DNA of 51,150 bases from Rhodocyclaceae bacterium UBA2250 (GTDB lineage Bacteria > Pseudomonadota > Gammaproteobacteria > Burkholderiales > Rhodocyclaceae), in the NCBI GenBank assembly GCA_002347285.1, contig DDXW01000015.1, forward strand, positions 1 to 51,150. The letters run 5' to 3'. Positions 28,866 to 38,093 of this stretch are shown here, piece after piece. The translations under genes and the position numbers were made by a program. The stretch's first letter is position 1. Every line of letters starts with the position of its first letter. Under the pieces are notes generated by a model. That model made no database searches and was not told where the DNA came from. It worked only from the letters and a program-made list of their open reading frames with translations.

Positions 28866-29099
28866 ATGACGACTTCGACCTCCATCCGTATTGATCAAAA
28901 GCTCTATGACCAAGCCCGCAACGAGGCTATGGCCGAGCATCGGACCATTGCCGGTCAGGTCGAGTACTGGGCAAAAGTCGGTCGTGCCGCCCTGGACAAT
29001 CCGGATCTGCCGGTCAGCTTCATCGCCGAATCCATGGCTTCGATGGCCGAGCCGCGTGAAGAAGCCACGCCCTTCGTGCCCCGGTCCCGGCGCAATTGA
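28866..29099 (+). CDS. ParD-like antitoxin
   Basis: 77 residues. The N-terminal TTSTSIRIDQKLYDQARNEA is a ribbon-helix-helix DNA-binding segment, and AEHRTIAGQVEYWAKVGRAALDNPDLPVSFI matches the ParD-like (PF11903-type) antitoxin pattern. It would neutralise the downstream toxin and repress its own promoter. It follows a CAGGTG ribosome site and its stop overlaps the toxin start. Confidence 0.8.
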   Translation: MTTSTSIRIDQKLYDQARNEAMAEHRTIAGQVEYWAKVGRAALDNPDLPVSFIAESMASMAEPREEATPFVPRSRRN

Positions 29100-29377
29100 G
29101 CTACGCCCTCAGGCAGACCCGCCGCTTTGCCCGCGCCTACAAGAAGCTCCACGACAACGTCGCCGCCGATGTCGATGCGGCGACCGAGGTCGTCGCCGAC
29201 AATCCTTCCGTGGGCGAGCGCAAGAAAGGCGACCTGGCCGACCTGTTCGTCTACAAGTTCCGCAGCCAGAATCAGCTTTACCTGCTCGGTTACACCGTCG
29301 ATGACGGGGTCCGCCTCGTCTACCTCGAGGCAGTCGGGCCGCACGAGAACTTCTACCGCGATCTCAAACGTCAGTAG
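29096..29377 (+). CDS. RelE/ParE-family toxin
   Basis: 93 residues beginning at TTG 29096, which overlaps the antitoxin TGA (TTGA). RQTRRFARAYKKLHDNVAADVDAA and KKGDLADLFVYKFRSQNQLYLLGYTVDDG are typical of RelE/ParE-fold toxins; ENFYRDLKR closes the fold. It probably inhibits translation or gyrase, but which cannot be told from sequence. The pair sits between two copies of a SixA-like gene. Confidence 0.8.
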   Translation: MSYALRQTRRFARAYKKLHDNVAADVDAATEVVADNPSVGERKKGDLADLFVYKFRSQNQLYLLGYTVDDGVRLVYLEAVGPHENFYRDLKRQ

Positions 29378-29390
29378 GGTCGGCGTTCGT

Positions 29391-29413
29391 CGCCGCATCG
29401 GCGCCGAGTTTTT
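29391..29413 (+). repeat. Dispersed repeat, copy 7 (degenerate, after the toxin gene)
   Basis: CGCCGCATCG followed by GCGCCGAGTTTTT; lacks three central bases of the common form. It lies between the toxin stop and the SixA-like stop. Confidence 0.5.
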
Positions 29414-29597
29414 CAGCGCACCATCTCCGGATTCATCACCGCCCTGAGCACCGTCTGATCGCGGCCTTCGCGGCTGCGCTTGGAGAACCACCAGATAGCG
29501 CCTTTCTTGACGCTCCAGTCGGCCTCGGCGCCGGAGAGCAGCAGGGCGGCGAGGCGGCCGAGGGCGGGCTGGTGGCCGACCAGCAGGACGGCGCCGG
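29413..29597. repeat. Direct repeat, right copy
   Basis: Matches 28412-28596 with two mismatches; this is the C-terminal half of the intact SixA-like gene. Confidence 0.9.
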
Positions 29598-29877
29598 CGT
29601 GGTTGGGCCAGTCGGCGGCGGCGATCAGGTCGGCGGCGTCGGCGCCGGTGGCGATCTTCGGTTCGACCTCGAAGGGCATCGCCAGCGCATGGGCGGTCTG
29701 CTGGGTGCGCACGGCGGGGCTGACGAGGATCTTGATCTTCTTGGGCAGACGCTGCTTGAGCCATTTGGCCATGTCGTGCGCCTGCTTTTCGCCGCGCGGG
29801 GTGAGGCGGCGCTTGGCGTCGGGCAGGCCCGCACCGCCGTCCTCGGCTTCGGCGTGCCGCCAGAGTATCAGGTCCAT
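29413..29877 (-). CDS. sixA: SixA-like phosphohistidine phosphatase
   Basis: 154-residue histidine phosphatase of the RHG superfamily, which removes phosphate from phosphohistidine in phosphotransfer proteins. Motifs: MDLILWRHAEAEDGG (catalytic His), the LTPRGEKQAHDMAKWL segment, ILVSPAVRTQQTAHAL (arginine), and VLLVGHQPALGRLAALL (second His). The ATG at 29877 follows GGAGAGAGGA. It is the complete parent of the truncated copy 1 kb upstream. Confidence 0.88.
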   Translation of the reverse strand: MDLILWRHAEAEDGGAGLPDAKRRLTPRGEKQAHDMAKWLKQRLPKKIKILVSPAVRTQQTAHALAMPFEVEPKIATGADAADLIAAADWPNHAGAVLLVGHQPALGRLAALLLSGAEADWSVKKGAIWWFSKRSREGRDQTVLRAVMNPEMVR

Positions 29878-29964
29878 TCCTCTCTCCAACTTGTTTTCTG
29901 TGAGCATGAGCGCGCAGGGTATGTCGGTGATGTTACCGGTTTGTGACTGGGCACGGAAATCGTA

Positions 29965-30003
29965 TTTATACATATTGACGATTTGATGCTGTTATTGTAT
30001 AAA
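29965..30003. promoter_or_regulatory. Inverted repeat TTTATACA ... TGTATAAA over the ATPase promoter
   Basis: Eight-base arms with a 23-base spacer. The right arm covers the -10 box of the promoter below, so a repressor bound here would block it. Regulator unknown. Confidence 0.4.
29975..30003 (+). promoter_or_regulatory. Sigma-70 promoter of the AAA/DUF4143 gene, predicted leaderless
   Basis: TTGACG (29975-29980), 17 bases, TATAAA (29998-30003). The ATG of the gene is at 30009, only five bases past the -10, so the transcript is expected to start at or next to the start codon. No ribosome site is possible on such a transcript. Confidence 0.65.
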
Positions 30004-30008
30004 GCGTC

Positions 30009-31172
30009 ATGCTTGCTCGCATCCTTTCAGCTACCCTAAAGCGACTCGCCGCCGCATTCCCGATTGTCGCGATCACCGGCCCTCGTCAGTCGGGAAAGAC
30101 GACCCTGTCGCGGGCATGCTTCGCCGACAAACCGTATGTCAGCCTGGAGGATCCGATCGAGCGCACGTTTGCGGAGGAAGACCCGCGCGGGTTTCTGGCG
30201 CGCTTTGAGGGTGGTGCAATTTTTGACGAGGCGCAGCGCTGGCCGGATTTGTTCTCCCATTTGCAGGGCATGGTTGATGCGGACCGTCGTCCTGGGCATT
30301 TCGTTTTGACGGGTTCGCAGCAATTCGGCTTGCTTTCCGGCGTGACGCAATCGCTCGCCGGTCGCGTGGGGATGAGTCGGTTATTGCCGCTCGCACTGGC
30401 CGAATTGCCGTCGGAAGCAATCGTCGCGCTCGATCTCGATGAATTGATGCTGCGCGGGCTTTATCCGGCCGTGCATTCCCAGCCCGTTGCGCCATCCGAC
30501 TGGTATGCCAGCTATGTGGCAACCTATGTCGAACGCGATGTGCGTCAGCTGCTCAATGTCCAGGATTTATCGGGGTTTCAGCGTTTTCTGCGGTTGTGCG
30601 CGGGGCGCTGTGGCCAATTGCTCAACCTCAGCGCTCTGGCGGGCGAGACGGGCATTGCGCAAAGCACGGCACGCGCCTGGATGTCGGTGCTGGAGGCGAG
30701 CGATATCGTGTATTTGCTGCCGCCCTATCACCGCAACTTTGGCAAACGCCTGGTGAAATCGCCGAAGCTTTACTTTCTGGATGTCGGCCTGGCCTGCTGG
30801 TTGCTGGGCATCCGCAACAGAGAGGTTCTGGAATTGCATCCCATGCGTGGCGCGCTCTTCGAAACACTGGTTGTGAGCGAGTTTCTCAAGAGTCGCTTCA
30901 ACGCGGGCCAACCCGCCGACCTGTATTTCTGGCGTGACAACAATGGGCTGGAAGCCGATCTGGTCTTCGAAGCGGAGAATCGCCTGCAAACCGTCGAAAT
31001 CAAGTCCGGACGCACCATCACTCCGGACTATATTCGCGCCGGCCAAAAATCCTCCCGGTTCGCCGGCGACGAGGCGCTATCCCCCTGGTTGATTCATGGC
31101 GGCGACGAGCGTTACTCGCGCAACGGTGTGGAGGTCATCGGCTGGAAAGGGCTGGCCGCATTGCCGAGGTAG
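30009..31172 (+). CDS. AAA-type ATPase with DUF4143 C-terminus
   Basis: 387 residues. P-loop AITGPRQSGKTTLS at residues 21-34, Walker B-like GGAIFDEAQRWPDLF, sensor FVLTGSQQFGLLSG, then the DUF4143 part with FETLVVSEFLKSRFN, YFWRDNNGLEADLVFE and VEIKSGRTI, which resembles a PD-(D/E)XK nuclease core. Function of the family is not established; members are common in mobile DNA. AT-richer leader and lower GC than neighbours point to acquisition. Confidence 0.85.
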   Translation: MLARILSATLKRLAAAFPIVAITGPRQSGKTTLSRACFADKPYVSLEDPIERTFAEEDPRGFLARFEGGAIFDEAQRWPDLFSHLQGMVDADRRPGHFVLTGSQQFGLLSGVTQSLAGRVGMSRLLPLALAELPSEAIVALDLDELMLRGLYPAVHSQPVAPSDWYASYVATYVERDVRQLLNVQDLSGFQRFLRLCAGRCGQLLNLSALAGETGIAQSTARAWMSVLEASDIVYLLPPYHRNFGKRLVKSPKLYFLDVGLACWLLGIRNREVLELHPMRGALFETLVVSEFLKSRFNAGQPADLYFWRDNNGLEADLVFEAENRLQTVEIKSGRTITPDYIRAGQKSSRFAGDEALSPWLIHGGDERYSRNGVEVIGWKGLAALPR

Positions 31173-31190
31173 CATGGGGCTGGCCGGCAG

Positions 31191-31212
31191 CGCCGTTCCG
31201 TCGGCGCCGACT
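31191..31212 (+). repeat. Dispersed repeat, copy 8 (degenerate)
   Basis: CGCCGTTCCG then TCGGCGCCGACT; about four differences. Between the ATPase gene and the CYTH-CHAD gene. Confidence 0.4.
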
Positions 31213-31216
31213 GACT

Positions 31217-32746
31217 TCACTCCTTGAATCCGGGCAAACGAAGTTTGCCGAAATGTTTCAGTCCCGCCGGCACGGCGGCGAGCAGCGCTTGGTGGCGCGG
31301 GCCGTGCCAGCCGCCGATCAGGGTGACGGCCTCACGCAGGCGCGGATCGCTGCCGGCGCAATCCATCAGCAGGGCGCCGGCGTTGGCGAGGTCGTTGATC
31401 TGGCCGAGCGTGTCCTGCAGGCCGGCGAGGTGGCCGAGCAGGCGTTGCGTCGCCTTGGCGCCGGCCAGCGGGGCGAAGAATTCGAGCGCGTAGCGCAGGC
31501 GCTTGATGCCGATGCGCAGCGCATGCAGCGAGGATGGATCGTCGACGCTGGCCTGGGCCGCGAGCCTCAGCACCTTGCGGCGCAGCCGGCGCAGGCGGTC
31601 GGCGGCGAATTCGCGCAGCGTCAGCGGCGCCACCCGGGCCGCCGCCTCGCCGGCGCCGAGTTTCGCGTCGAGGCCGTGCAGCGTCGCCAGCGCCTGCAGG
31701 ACGGTGTCGCCGTAGCGCGGCGCGCGCAGCAGGCGCAGCGCGTCCTGGCGCAGCGCGAAGTGGCGCTCGGTGATGATGCCGATCAGTGCGGCGAGCCGCG
31801 GCTCGTCGGGCAGGGCGCGCAGCACCGGGGCGGCGATTTCGGTATGCAGCACGTCGTAGTCGCGTGCGCGGCCGAGCGTCAGCATCAGTTCGTGCAGCGA
31901 GGGCAGCAGCGCGGCGGCGAAGTCCGCCGGCAGCAGCGGCCCGAACAGGCGCAGCGCGGCGCGCAGGCGGCGCGTGGCGACGCGCATCTGGTGGATGTAT
32001 TCCGGGTCGGCGCTGCCGCAGGCGCCGGCGTGGTTCTGCTGCAGGTGGTCGAGGCAGCCGAGCGCGATCGTGCGGAAGGCCGCCAGCGGCGTGTCGTCCG
32101 GCGAGAGCGGGATCGGCGCGGCCTTGACCGGCGCGGCGGGAACCTGCTTGAACAGGCGGTAGCCGCGCTCGGCCTTCGACAGCGGCGCGGGAGCGAGCGG
32201 GATGCGCTCCGCCAGGGTGCGCGCCAGCGCGAAGAGCTGCGCCGGATCGCCGGCGAGCAGTTCGAGCTCGACCTCCGAGATCGCCTCGCGCCGGCCGCCG
32301 GCGGCGATCCAGCCGCGGTCGAGCGCCAGCTCGATGCACGTGCCGGGGACGGGCTCGAAGGTCCACGCGATGCGCCGGAAGCTGGTCTCGAAGATCGGCG
32401 CGATGCGCGTTTTGAGCTTGGGCCGGTCGAGCCAGTCGCGCACCGGCTCGTCGTCGATGGCGGAGAAGTCGAAGTGGCCGGCGTAGGGCGCTTCCCACTC
32501 GGGACGAGCCGAGAGGCCGCCGGCCGCCGCGCCCGCGCACTTGACCGTCTGCAGCCAGAGCCGGCCCTTGGCGCGCAGGCGCAGCGCGATGCCGCGCCGG
32601 CGCAGGTCGAGCGCCGGCGTGTCGTAATACAGGTTGATCAGCCGATACGCCTGTCTGCGCGTCGCCTGCCTGAGCAGCGGATGGCGCAGGAACTGACGGT
32701 GCGCCCCTTCGGGCAGCGCAAGCTTGAGCTCGATTTCGTGCGGCAT
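31217..32746 (-). CDS. CYTH and CHAD domain protein (inorganic polyphosphate/triphosphatase type)
   Basis: 509 residues. The N-terminal CYTH domain begins with the ExExK motif HEIELKLAL, marking the triphosphate tunnel-metal enzyme fold. The C-terminal CHAD domain (from about residue 230) has His/Arg-rich helices YIHQMRVATRRLRAALRLF and SLHALRIGIKRLRYALEFFAPL that bind polyphosphate. Likely a triphosphatase associated with polyphosphate granules. A copy of the dispersed repeat encodes KLGAGEAA in the CHAD part. Start ATG at 32746 has no clear ribosome site. Confidence 0.9.
   Translation of the reverse strand: MPHEIELKLALPEGAHRQFLRHPLLRQATRRQAYRLINLYYDTPALDLRRRGIALRLRAKGRLWLQTVKCAGAAAGGLSARPEWEAPYAGHFDFSAIDDEPVRDWLDRPKLKTRIAPIFETSFRRIAWTFEPVPGTCIELALDRGWIAAGGRREAISEVELELLAGDPAQLFALARTLAERIPLAPAPLSKAERGYRLFKQVPAAPVKAAPIPLSPDDTPLAAFRTIALGCLDHLQQNHAGACGSADPEYIHQMRVATRRLRAALRLFGPLLPADFAAALLPSLHELMLTLGRARDYDVLHTEIAAPVLRALPDEPRLAALIGIITERHFALRQDALRLLRAPRYGDTVLQALATLHGLDAKLGAGEAAARVAPLTLREFAADRLRRLRRKVLRLAAQASVDDPSSLHALRIGIKRLRYALEFFAPLAGAKATQRLLGHLAGLQDTLGQINDLANAGALLMDCAGSDPRLREAVTLIGGWHGPRHQALLAAVPAGLKHFGKLRLPGFKE
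31640..31663 (+). repeat. Dispersed 24-bp repeat, copy 9 (inside the CYTH-CHAD gene)
   Basis: Begins CGCCGCCTC and ends GCGCCGAGTTT. Antisense to the gene; on the coding strand it reads KLGAGEAA, the same frame as the ribD copy. Confidence 0.75.
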
Positions 32747-32795
32747 GGCAGGCCGATTGTAGGGGATGCGGCCGCGCGAAATATTACATCGCGCG

Positions 32796-34030
<1,235 letters not shown>

Positions 34031-34034
<4 letters not shown>

Positions 34035-34777
34035 GCGGTGGCGGCCAGGGCGGCGAAATCGGCGGCGGCGTCGCGGCGCGCGTTGACGCTGTCGCTCACC
34101 ACCTGGCCGTCGCGGAAGTGGATGATGCGGTCGGCGTAGGCGGCGATGTCGTGCTCGTGGGTGACCAGCACCACGCTGATGCCCTCGCGGTTGAGCTGCT
34201 GCAGCAGCGTCATGATCTCGATGCCGGTGCGCGAGTCGAGCGCGCCGGTCGGCTCGTCGGCGAGCACCAGCGCCGGGTCGCCGACCAGCGCGCGGGCGAT
34301 CGCGACGCGCTGCTGCTGGCCGCCCGACAGCTGCGCCGGATGATGATCCATGCGTTCGGCCAGCCCGACCTGGCGCAGGCGCTGGGCGGCGCGCGCATGG
34401 CGCTCCTCGGCGCGCATGCCGCGGTAGAGCAGCGGCAGGGCGACGTTGTCGAGCGCCGAGGTGCGCGGCAGCAGGTTGAAATGCTGGAAAACGAAACCGA
34501 TGCGCCGGTTGCGCAGCACCGACAGGGAATCATCCGACAGGCGCGACACTTCCTCGCCGTCGAGCCAGTAGCGGCCGGCGCTCGGCAGGTCGAGGCAGCC
34601 GAGCAGGTTCATGAAGGTCGACTTGCCCGAACCCGACGGTCCCATCACCGCGACGAAGGCGCCGCGCGGAATTTCGAGCGAGACGCCGCGCAGGGCCTGC
34701 ACGGCGCCGCCTTCGCCGTTGCCGAGACGGTAGTGCTTGGCGAGTTGCTCGGTGCGGATGAGCGGCGTGGCGGCCAT
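34031..34777 (-). CDS. ABC transporter ATP-binding protein (MacB/LolD type)
   Basis: 248 residues. Walker A MGPSGSGKSTFMN, signature LSGGQQQRVAIARAL, Walker B LVLADEPTGALD, and the H-loop VLVTHEHDIA are intact. It is a separate ATPase for the neighbouring permease (the canonical MacB is fused). Starts six bases after the MacA-like stop. Substrate cannot be told. Confidence 0.93.
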
Positions 34778-34783
34778 GTGCCG

Positions 34784-36064
34784 TCAGAACATGCGCGGCG
34801 GCGCGGCCGACTTGCCCTTGTCGGCCGCGGTCACCGTGCCGACGATGACCCGGAGCCCTTCCTTGACGTCGCCCTCGATCAGCTCGGTCTGGTTGCCGTC
34901 GTTGATGCCGGTCTTCACTTCGATGGCGGCCGGTTTGCCGTCGGCGCCGGGCACCCAGAGCTTGCCGGTGCCGAGGGCGCTCTTGCCCTTGCCGAGACCG
35001 GCGCCCATGCCCATGCCCATGCCGCCGCCGGGCTGGGACGCGGCCGGCGGCGATTCGCTGCCGGGGGGGCGGAAGCGCAGCGCGGCGTTCGCCACCTTGA
35101 GCACCTTGTCCTTCTGTGCCGTGACGATGCGCACGTTGGCCGTCATGCCCGGCAGCAGGATCAGATCGGGATTGGCGGCGGAGACGATGACGATGTAGGT
35201 GACGACGTTCGAAACCACCTGCGCCGCCTTGCGCACCTGCGTGACGGTGCCCTTGAAGCGGCGGCCGGGGAAGGCGTCGACGGTGAATTGCGCCTCCTGG
35301 CCGACCTGCAGCCGGCCGACGTCGGCCTCGTCCACCGCGGTTTCCACCTGCATGTCGGTCAGGTTGCGCGCGATGACGAACAGTTCCGGCGCCTGCAGGC
35401 TGGCCGCCACGGTCTGCCCCGGCTCGACGCTGCGCTTGATGACGATGCCATCGACAGGCGCGCGGATTTCGGTGCGGGACAGATCGACCTTGGCCTGGCC
35501 GAGCTGCGCCTCGCGCTGGCGCACCAGCGCGGCGCTGTTGCGCGCCTGCGCCTCGACCACGCTGAGCTGCGCGCGCGCCGCTTCCAGCGTGGTCTGCGCC
35601 TTGTCGAGCTCGGCCGGCGAAATGAAATTCTTCTCGACGAGCGACTGCTTGCGCGCGTGATCGCGTTCGGCATCGGCGAGATTGACCTTGGCGCGGTAGA
35701 GCTCGGCCTGCTGCACGGCGACCGTGGCGCGCGCCGCCTCGAGATCGGCTTCGGCCTGATGCACGCGGTGCTCGTAGGTTTCCGGCGCGATCTGGGCGAT
35801 CAGCTGGCCGGCTTTCACGATGCTGTTGAAGTCGACGAGGATTTCGCGCAGTTGCCCCGAAATCTGCGAGCTGACCTGCACCGAGGCGACCGGGTTGAGC
35901 GTGCCGGTGGCCGACACGGAGGCGGTGATCGGCCCGCTCTCGACGGCGGCGAACTTCCAGGCCGGCGCGGCGCCGGCGGCGGCGAAGTACTTGTAGGCGC
36001 CGAAGCCGCCGGCGGCGAGCGCGGCGACGGCGGCGGCGAGGATGAGCGGACGGCGGGCGGACAT
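34784..36064 (-). CDS. MacA-like periplasmic adaptor subunit
   Basis: 426-residue membrane-fusion protein: N-terminal signal anchor (LILAAAVAALAAGGFG), lipoyl-type and coiled-coil hairpin region (about 100-190, with ARATVAVQQAELYRAKVNLADAERDHAR), second lipoyl half with RAPVDGIVIKR, and a beta-barrel. Near residues 343-360 there is an insertion rich in Gly and Met (GGGMGMGMGAGLGKG), not typical and possibly metal-binding. Bottom of a three-gene operon with the ATPase and permease. Confidence 0.9.
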   Translation of the reverse strand: MSARRPLILAAAVAALAAGGFGAYKYFAAAGAAPAWKFAAVESGPITASVSATGTLNPVASVQVSSQISGQLREILVDFNSIVKAGQLIAQIAPETYEHRVHQAEADLEAARATVAVQQAELYRAKVNLADAERDHARKQSLVEKNFISPAELDKAQTTLEAARAQLSVVEAQARNSAALVRQREAQLGQAKVDLSRTEIRAPVDGIVIKRSVEPGQTVAASLQAPELFVIARNLTDMQVETAVDEADVGRLQVGQEAQFTVDAFPGRRFKGTVTQVRKAAQVVSNVVTYIVIVSAANPDLILLPGMTANVRIVTAQKDKVLKVANAALRFRPPGSESPPAASQPGGGMGMGMGAGLGKGKSALGTGKLWVPGADGKPAAIEVKTGINDGNQTELIEGDVKEGLRVIVGTVTAADKGKSAAPPRMF

Positions 36065-36093
36065 GACGAAATTCTAGCCGATGGCCCTGCCGC

Positions 36094-36118
36094 CGCCGCC
36101 CCGCCGGCGCCGAGTTTT
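36094..36118 (+). repeat. Dispersed repeat, copy 10 (upstream of trmL)
   Basis: Begins CGCCGCCCC and ends GCGCCGAGTTTT. With copy 11 in the opposite direction it brackets trmL (inverted pair 36094-36118 and 36644-36668). Confidence 0.85.
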
Positions 36119-36180
36119 ACCGACTGTTACAGTGCGGCCCCGTTCGCTAAACTCTGTCTTCCGCTTGTCGCCGTGGCCGC

Positions 36181-36645
36181 ATGTTCCAGATCGTTCTCTT
36201 CCAGCCGGAGATTCCGCCCAATACCGGCAACGTGATCCGCCTGGCGGCCAATGCGGGCTGCGCGCTGCACCTGGTCGAGCCGCTCGGCTTCGACGTGAGC
36301 GAGCGTTCGCTGCGGCGGGCCGGACTCGATTACCACGAGTTCGTCGCCCTGCGCGTGCATGCGGACTGGGCGGCGTGCCGGCAGGCGCTCGGCGCCGCGC
36401 GGCGGTTCGCCTTCACCACCAAGGGCGGCGTGCGCCACGACACGCCGGTCTACCGGCCGGGCGACGCCTTCGTCTTCGGGCCCGAATCGCGCGGCCTGCC
36501 GGCGGAGCTGCTGGCGGAGTTTGCGCCGGAATGCCGCCTGCGCCTGCCGATGATGCCGGGCAACCGCAGCCTCAATCTCTCGAACGCGGTGGCCGTCGCG
36601 GTCTACGAAGCCTGGCGGCAGCAGGGATTTGCGGGAGGCAGCTAA
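36181..36645 (+). CDS. trmL: tRNA (cytidine(34)-2'-O)-methyltransferase
   Basis: SPOUT-fold methyltransferase that modifies the wobble base of tRNA-Leu. 154 residues; NTGNVIRLAANAGCALHLVEPLGF, FVFGPESRGLPAEL and LNLSNAVAVAVYEAWRQ are the knot motifs of TrmL. Its ATG has no clear ribosome site. The gene is bracketed by inverted copies of the dispersed repeat, and the right copy starts within its stop codon, so the block may have moved as a unit. Confidence 0.93.
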   Translation: MFQIVLFQPEIPPNTGNVIRLAANAGCALHLVEPLGFDVSERSLRRAGLDYHEFVALRVHADWAACRQALGAARRFAFTTKGGVRHDTPVYRPGDAFVFGPESRGLPAELLAEFAPECRLRLPMMPGNRSLNLSNAVAVAVYEAWRQQGFAGGS

Positions 36646-36668
36646 AACTCGGCGCCGGCGGGGCGGCG
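36644..36668 (-). repeat. Dispersed repeat, copy 11 (downstream of trmL)
   Basis: Inverted; on the plus strand it starts AAAACTCGGCGC. It overlaps the last two bases of the trmL stop and lies just before the gpsA stop region. Confidence 0.85.
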
Positions 36669-36672
36669 CCGA

Positions 36673-37653
36673 TTACTCATGCTTGGGGTCGCGGCTCATC
36701 AGCCGGCCGACGGCGGCGGCGGGCGCCAGCGTGCCGTCGAGCACGTCGCGCACCGTCGCGGTGATCGGCATGTCCAAGCCGAGCGCCAGCGCGCGCCGCG
36801 CGACTTCGTGGGTGGTCAGCACGCCTTCGGCGACGTGGCCGAGGTCGCGCTGGATGTCGGCGAGCGACTGGCCGGCGGCGAGCGCCAGCCCGACGCGGCG
36901 GTTGCGCGACAGATCGCCGGTGCAGGTGAGGATCAGGTCGCCCATGCCGGAGAGCCCCATGAAGGTTTCCGTCCGCGCGCCGAGCGCGACGCCGAAGCGT
37001 GTGATCTCGGCGAGTCCGCGCGTCATCAGCGCCGCACGCGCGTTGAGGCCGAGACCGAGGCCGTCGCTGATGCCGGTGGCGATGGCCATGACGTTCTTCA
37101 CCGCGCCGCCGACCTCGGCGCCGACGATGTCCTCGTTGGCGTAGAGGCGCAGCCGCGGGCCGCTCAGCGCGTGCGTCAGCGCATCGGCGAAGGCGGCGTC
37201 GGTGAACGAGAGCGTGATCGCGGTGGGCAGGCCGCGCGCGACCTCGTCGGCGAAGCTCGGCCCGGTGAGTGCGCCGCAGTGTGCCGTCGGATGCGCATCC
37301 GCCACGACCTGGTGCGGCAGCAGGCCGCTGCCGGCTTCGAGACCCTTGCAGACCCAGAGAAACGGGAGTTCCGGCCGCAGCCGGGCCAATTCGCCGACGG
37401 TGGTGCGCAGGCCGGTCATCGGCGTGGCGACGATCGCGAGCTCGGCCGTGGCGAGCGCGGCGGCGAGGTCGGCGGTGATCGCGATGGATGCGGGGAGGGG
37501 AAAGCCGTGCAGGAACTGGCGGTTTTCGCCATCCTGCCGCATCGCCGCGGCGTGCTCGGCCTGCCAGGTCCACAGCGTGACGGCATGGCGTTCGGCGAAA
37601 GAGAGCGCCAGCGCGGTACCCCAGGCGCCGGCGCCGAGCACGGCGATCCGCAT
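36673..37653 (-). CDS. gpsA: Glycerol-3-phosphate dehydrogenase [NAD(P)+]
   Basis: Reduces dihydroxyacetone phosphate to glycerol-3-phosphate for phospholipid synthesis. 326 residues. N-terminal Rossmann loop VLGAGAWGTALAL, GLEAGSGLLPHQV, and the catalytic-lysine segment GGAVKNVMAIATGISDGLGLGLNARAALMTRGLAE are all present. Its ATG overlaps the stop of the SH3 gene (TAATG), and it belongs to the minus-strand run from the ArsR-family gene. Confidence 0.96.
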   Translation of the reverse strand: MRIAVLGAGAWGTALALSFAERHAVTLWTWQAEHAAAMRQDGENRQFLHGFPLPASIAITADLAAALATAELAIVATPMTGLRTTVGELARLRPELPFLWVCKGLEAGSGLLPHQVVADAHPTAHCGALTGPSFADEVARGLPTAITLSFTDAAFADALTHALSGPRLRLYANEDIVGAEVGGAVKNVMAIATGISDGLGLGLNARAALMTRGLAEITRFGVALGARTETFMGLSGMGDLILTCTGDLSRNRRVGLALAAGQSLADIQRDLGHVAEGVLTTHEVARRALALGLDMPITATVRDVLDGTLAPAAAVGRLMSRDPKHE

Positions 37654-38093
37654 TACAGCCCCCAGACCTGCGTGACTTTCACGAAGCCCTGCGGGCCGTC
37701 GCGATGGCGTACCTTGAGCCAGCCAGCGGCGGCCGGCTCGACGAGTTCGAGCAGCACGTCCGGTTCGGCTTCGAATGCCAGTGCCGCGTCATCGCTCGCG
37801 CCGGTGCGCACCTGCGCGCGCTCGGCGCGCACCTGCAGCATGCGCCGGTCGGCGAGCAGGCGGCGCTCGATCCAGGCCAGATCGCCCTTCATGTCGCGCA
37901 CCTTGACCCAGGTGTCGAGCGTGACGACGGCCTCGACCGGCGTGCCGGCGGCGATGACGAACAGCGGCCGGGCCTTCTGCGAGGGAGCGTCGTAGAGCAC
38001 CGCGGTCTCGGCCACCGAACGGTAGTCGAGCGCCTGCGCCGCACCGGCGCCCAGGGCCGACAGCAAGGCCAGGAACGACGCGCGCAGACGCAT
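37653..38093 (-). CDS. Periplasmic SH3-like protein
   Basis: 146 residues with a signal peptide (SFLALLSALGAGAAQA) and two bacterial SH3 repeats: about residues 22-75 (LYDAPSQKARPLFVIAAGTPVEAV ... VKVRDMKGDLAWI) and 85-145 (QVRAERAQVRTGASDD ... WLKVRHRDGPQGFVKV). Likely binds peptidoglycan or envelope partners. Stop and start codons overlap its neighbours (TAATG at both ends), suggesting one transcript from secB to gpsA. Confidence 0.8.
   Translation of the reverse strand: MRLRASFLALLSALGAGAAQALDYRSVAETAVLYDAPSQKARPLFVIAAGTPVEAVVTLDTWVKVRDMKGDLAWIERRLLADRRMLQVRAERAQVRTGASDDAALAFEAEPDVLLELVEPAAAGWLKVRHRDGPQGFVKVTQVWGL

Noticed and set aside
34118..36235. A 705-residue plus-strand frame opposite the MacAB operon
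   Set aside because: Shadow of the ABC and MacA genes; their Walker and coiled-coil motifs are in the opposite strand.
37621..37650. GCGCCGGCGCCGAGCACGG as another copy of the repeat
   Set aside because: It encodes the normal Rossmann loop GAGAWG of GpsA and does not match beyond GCGCCGAG.
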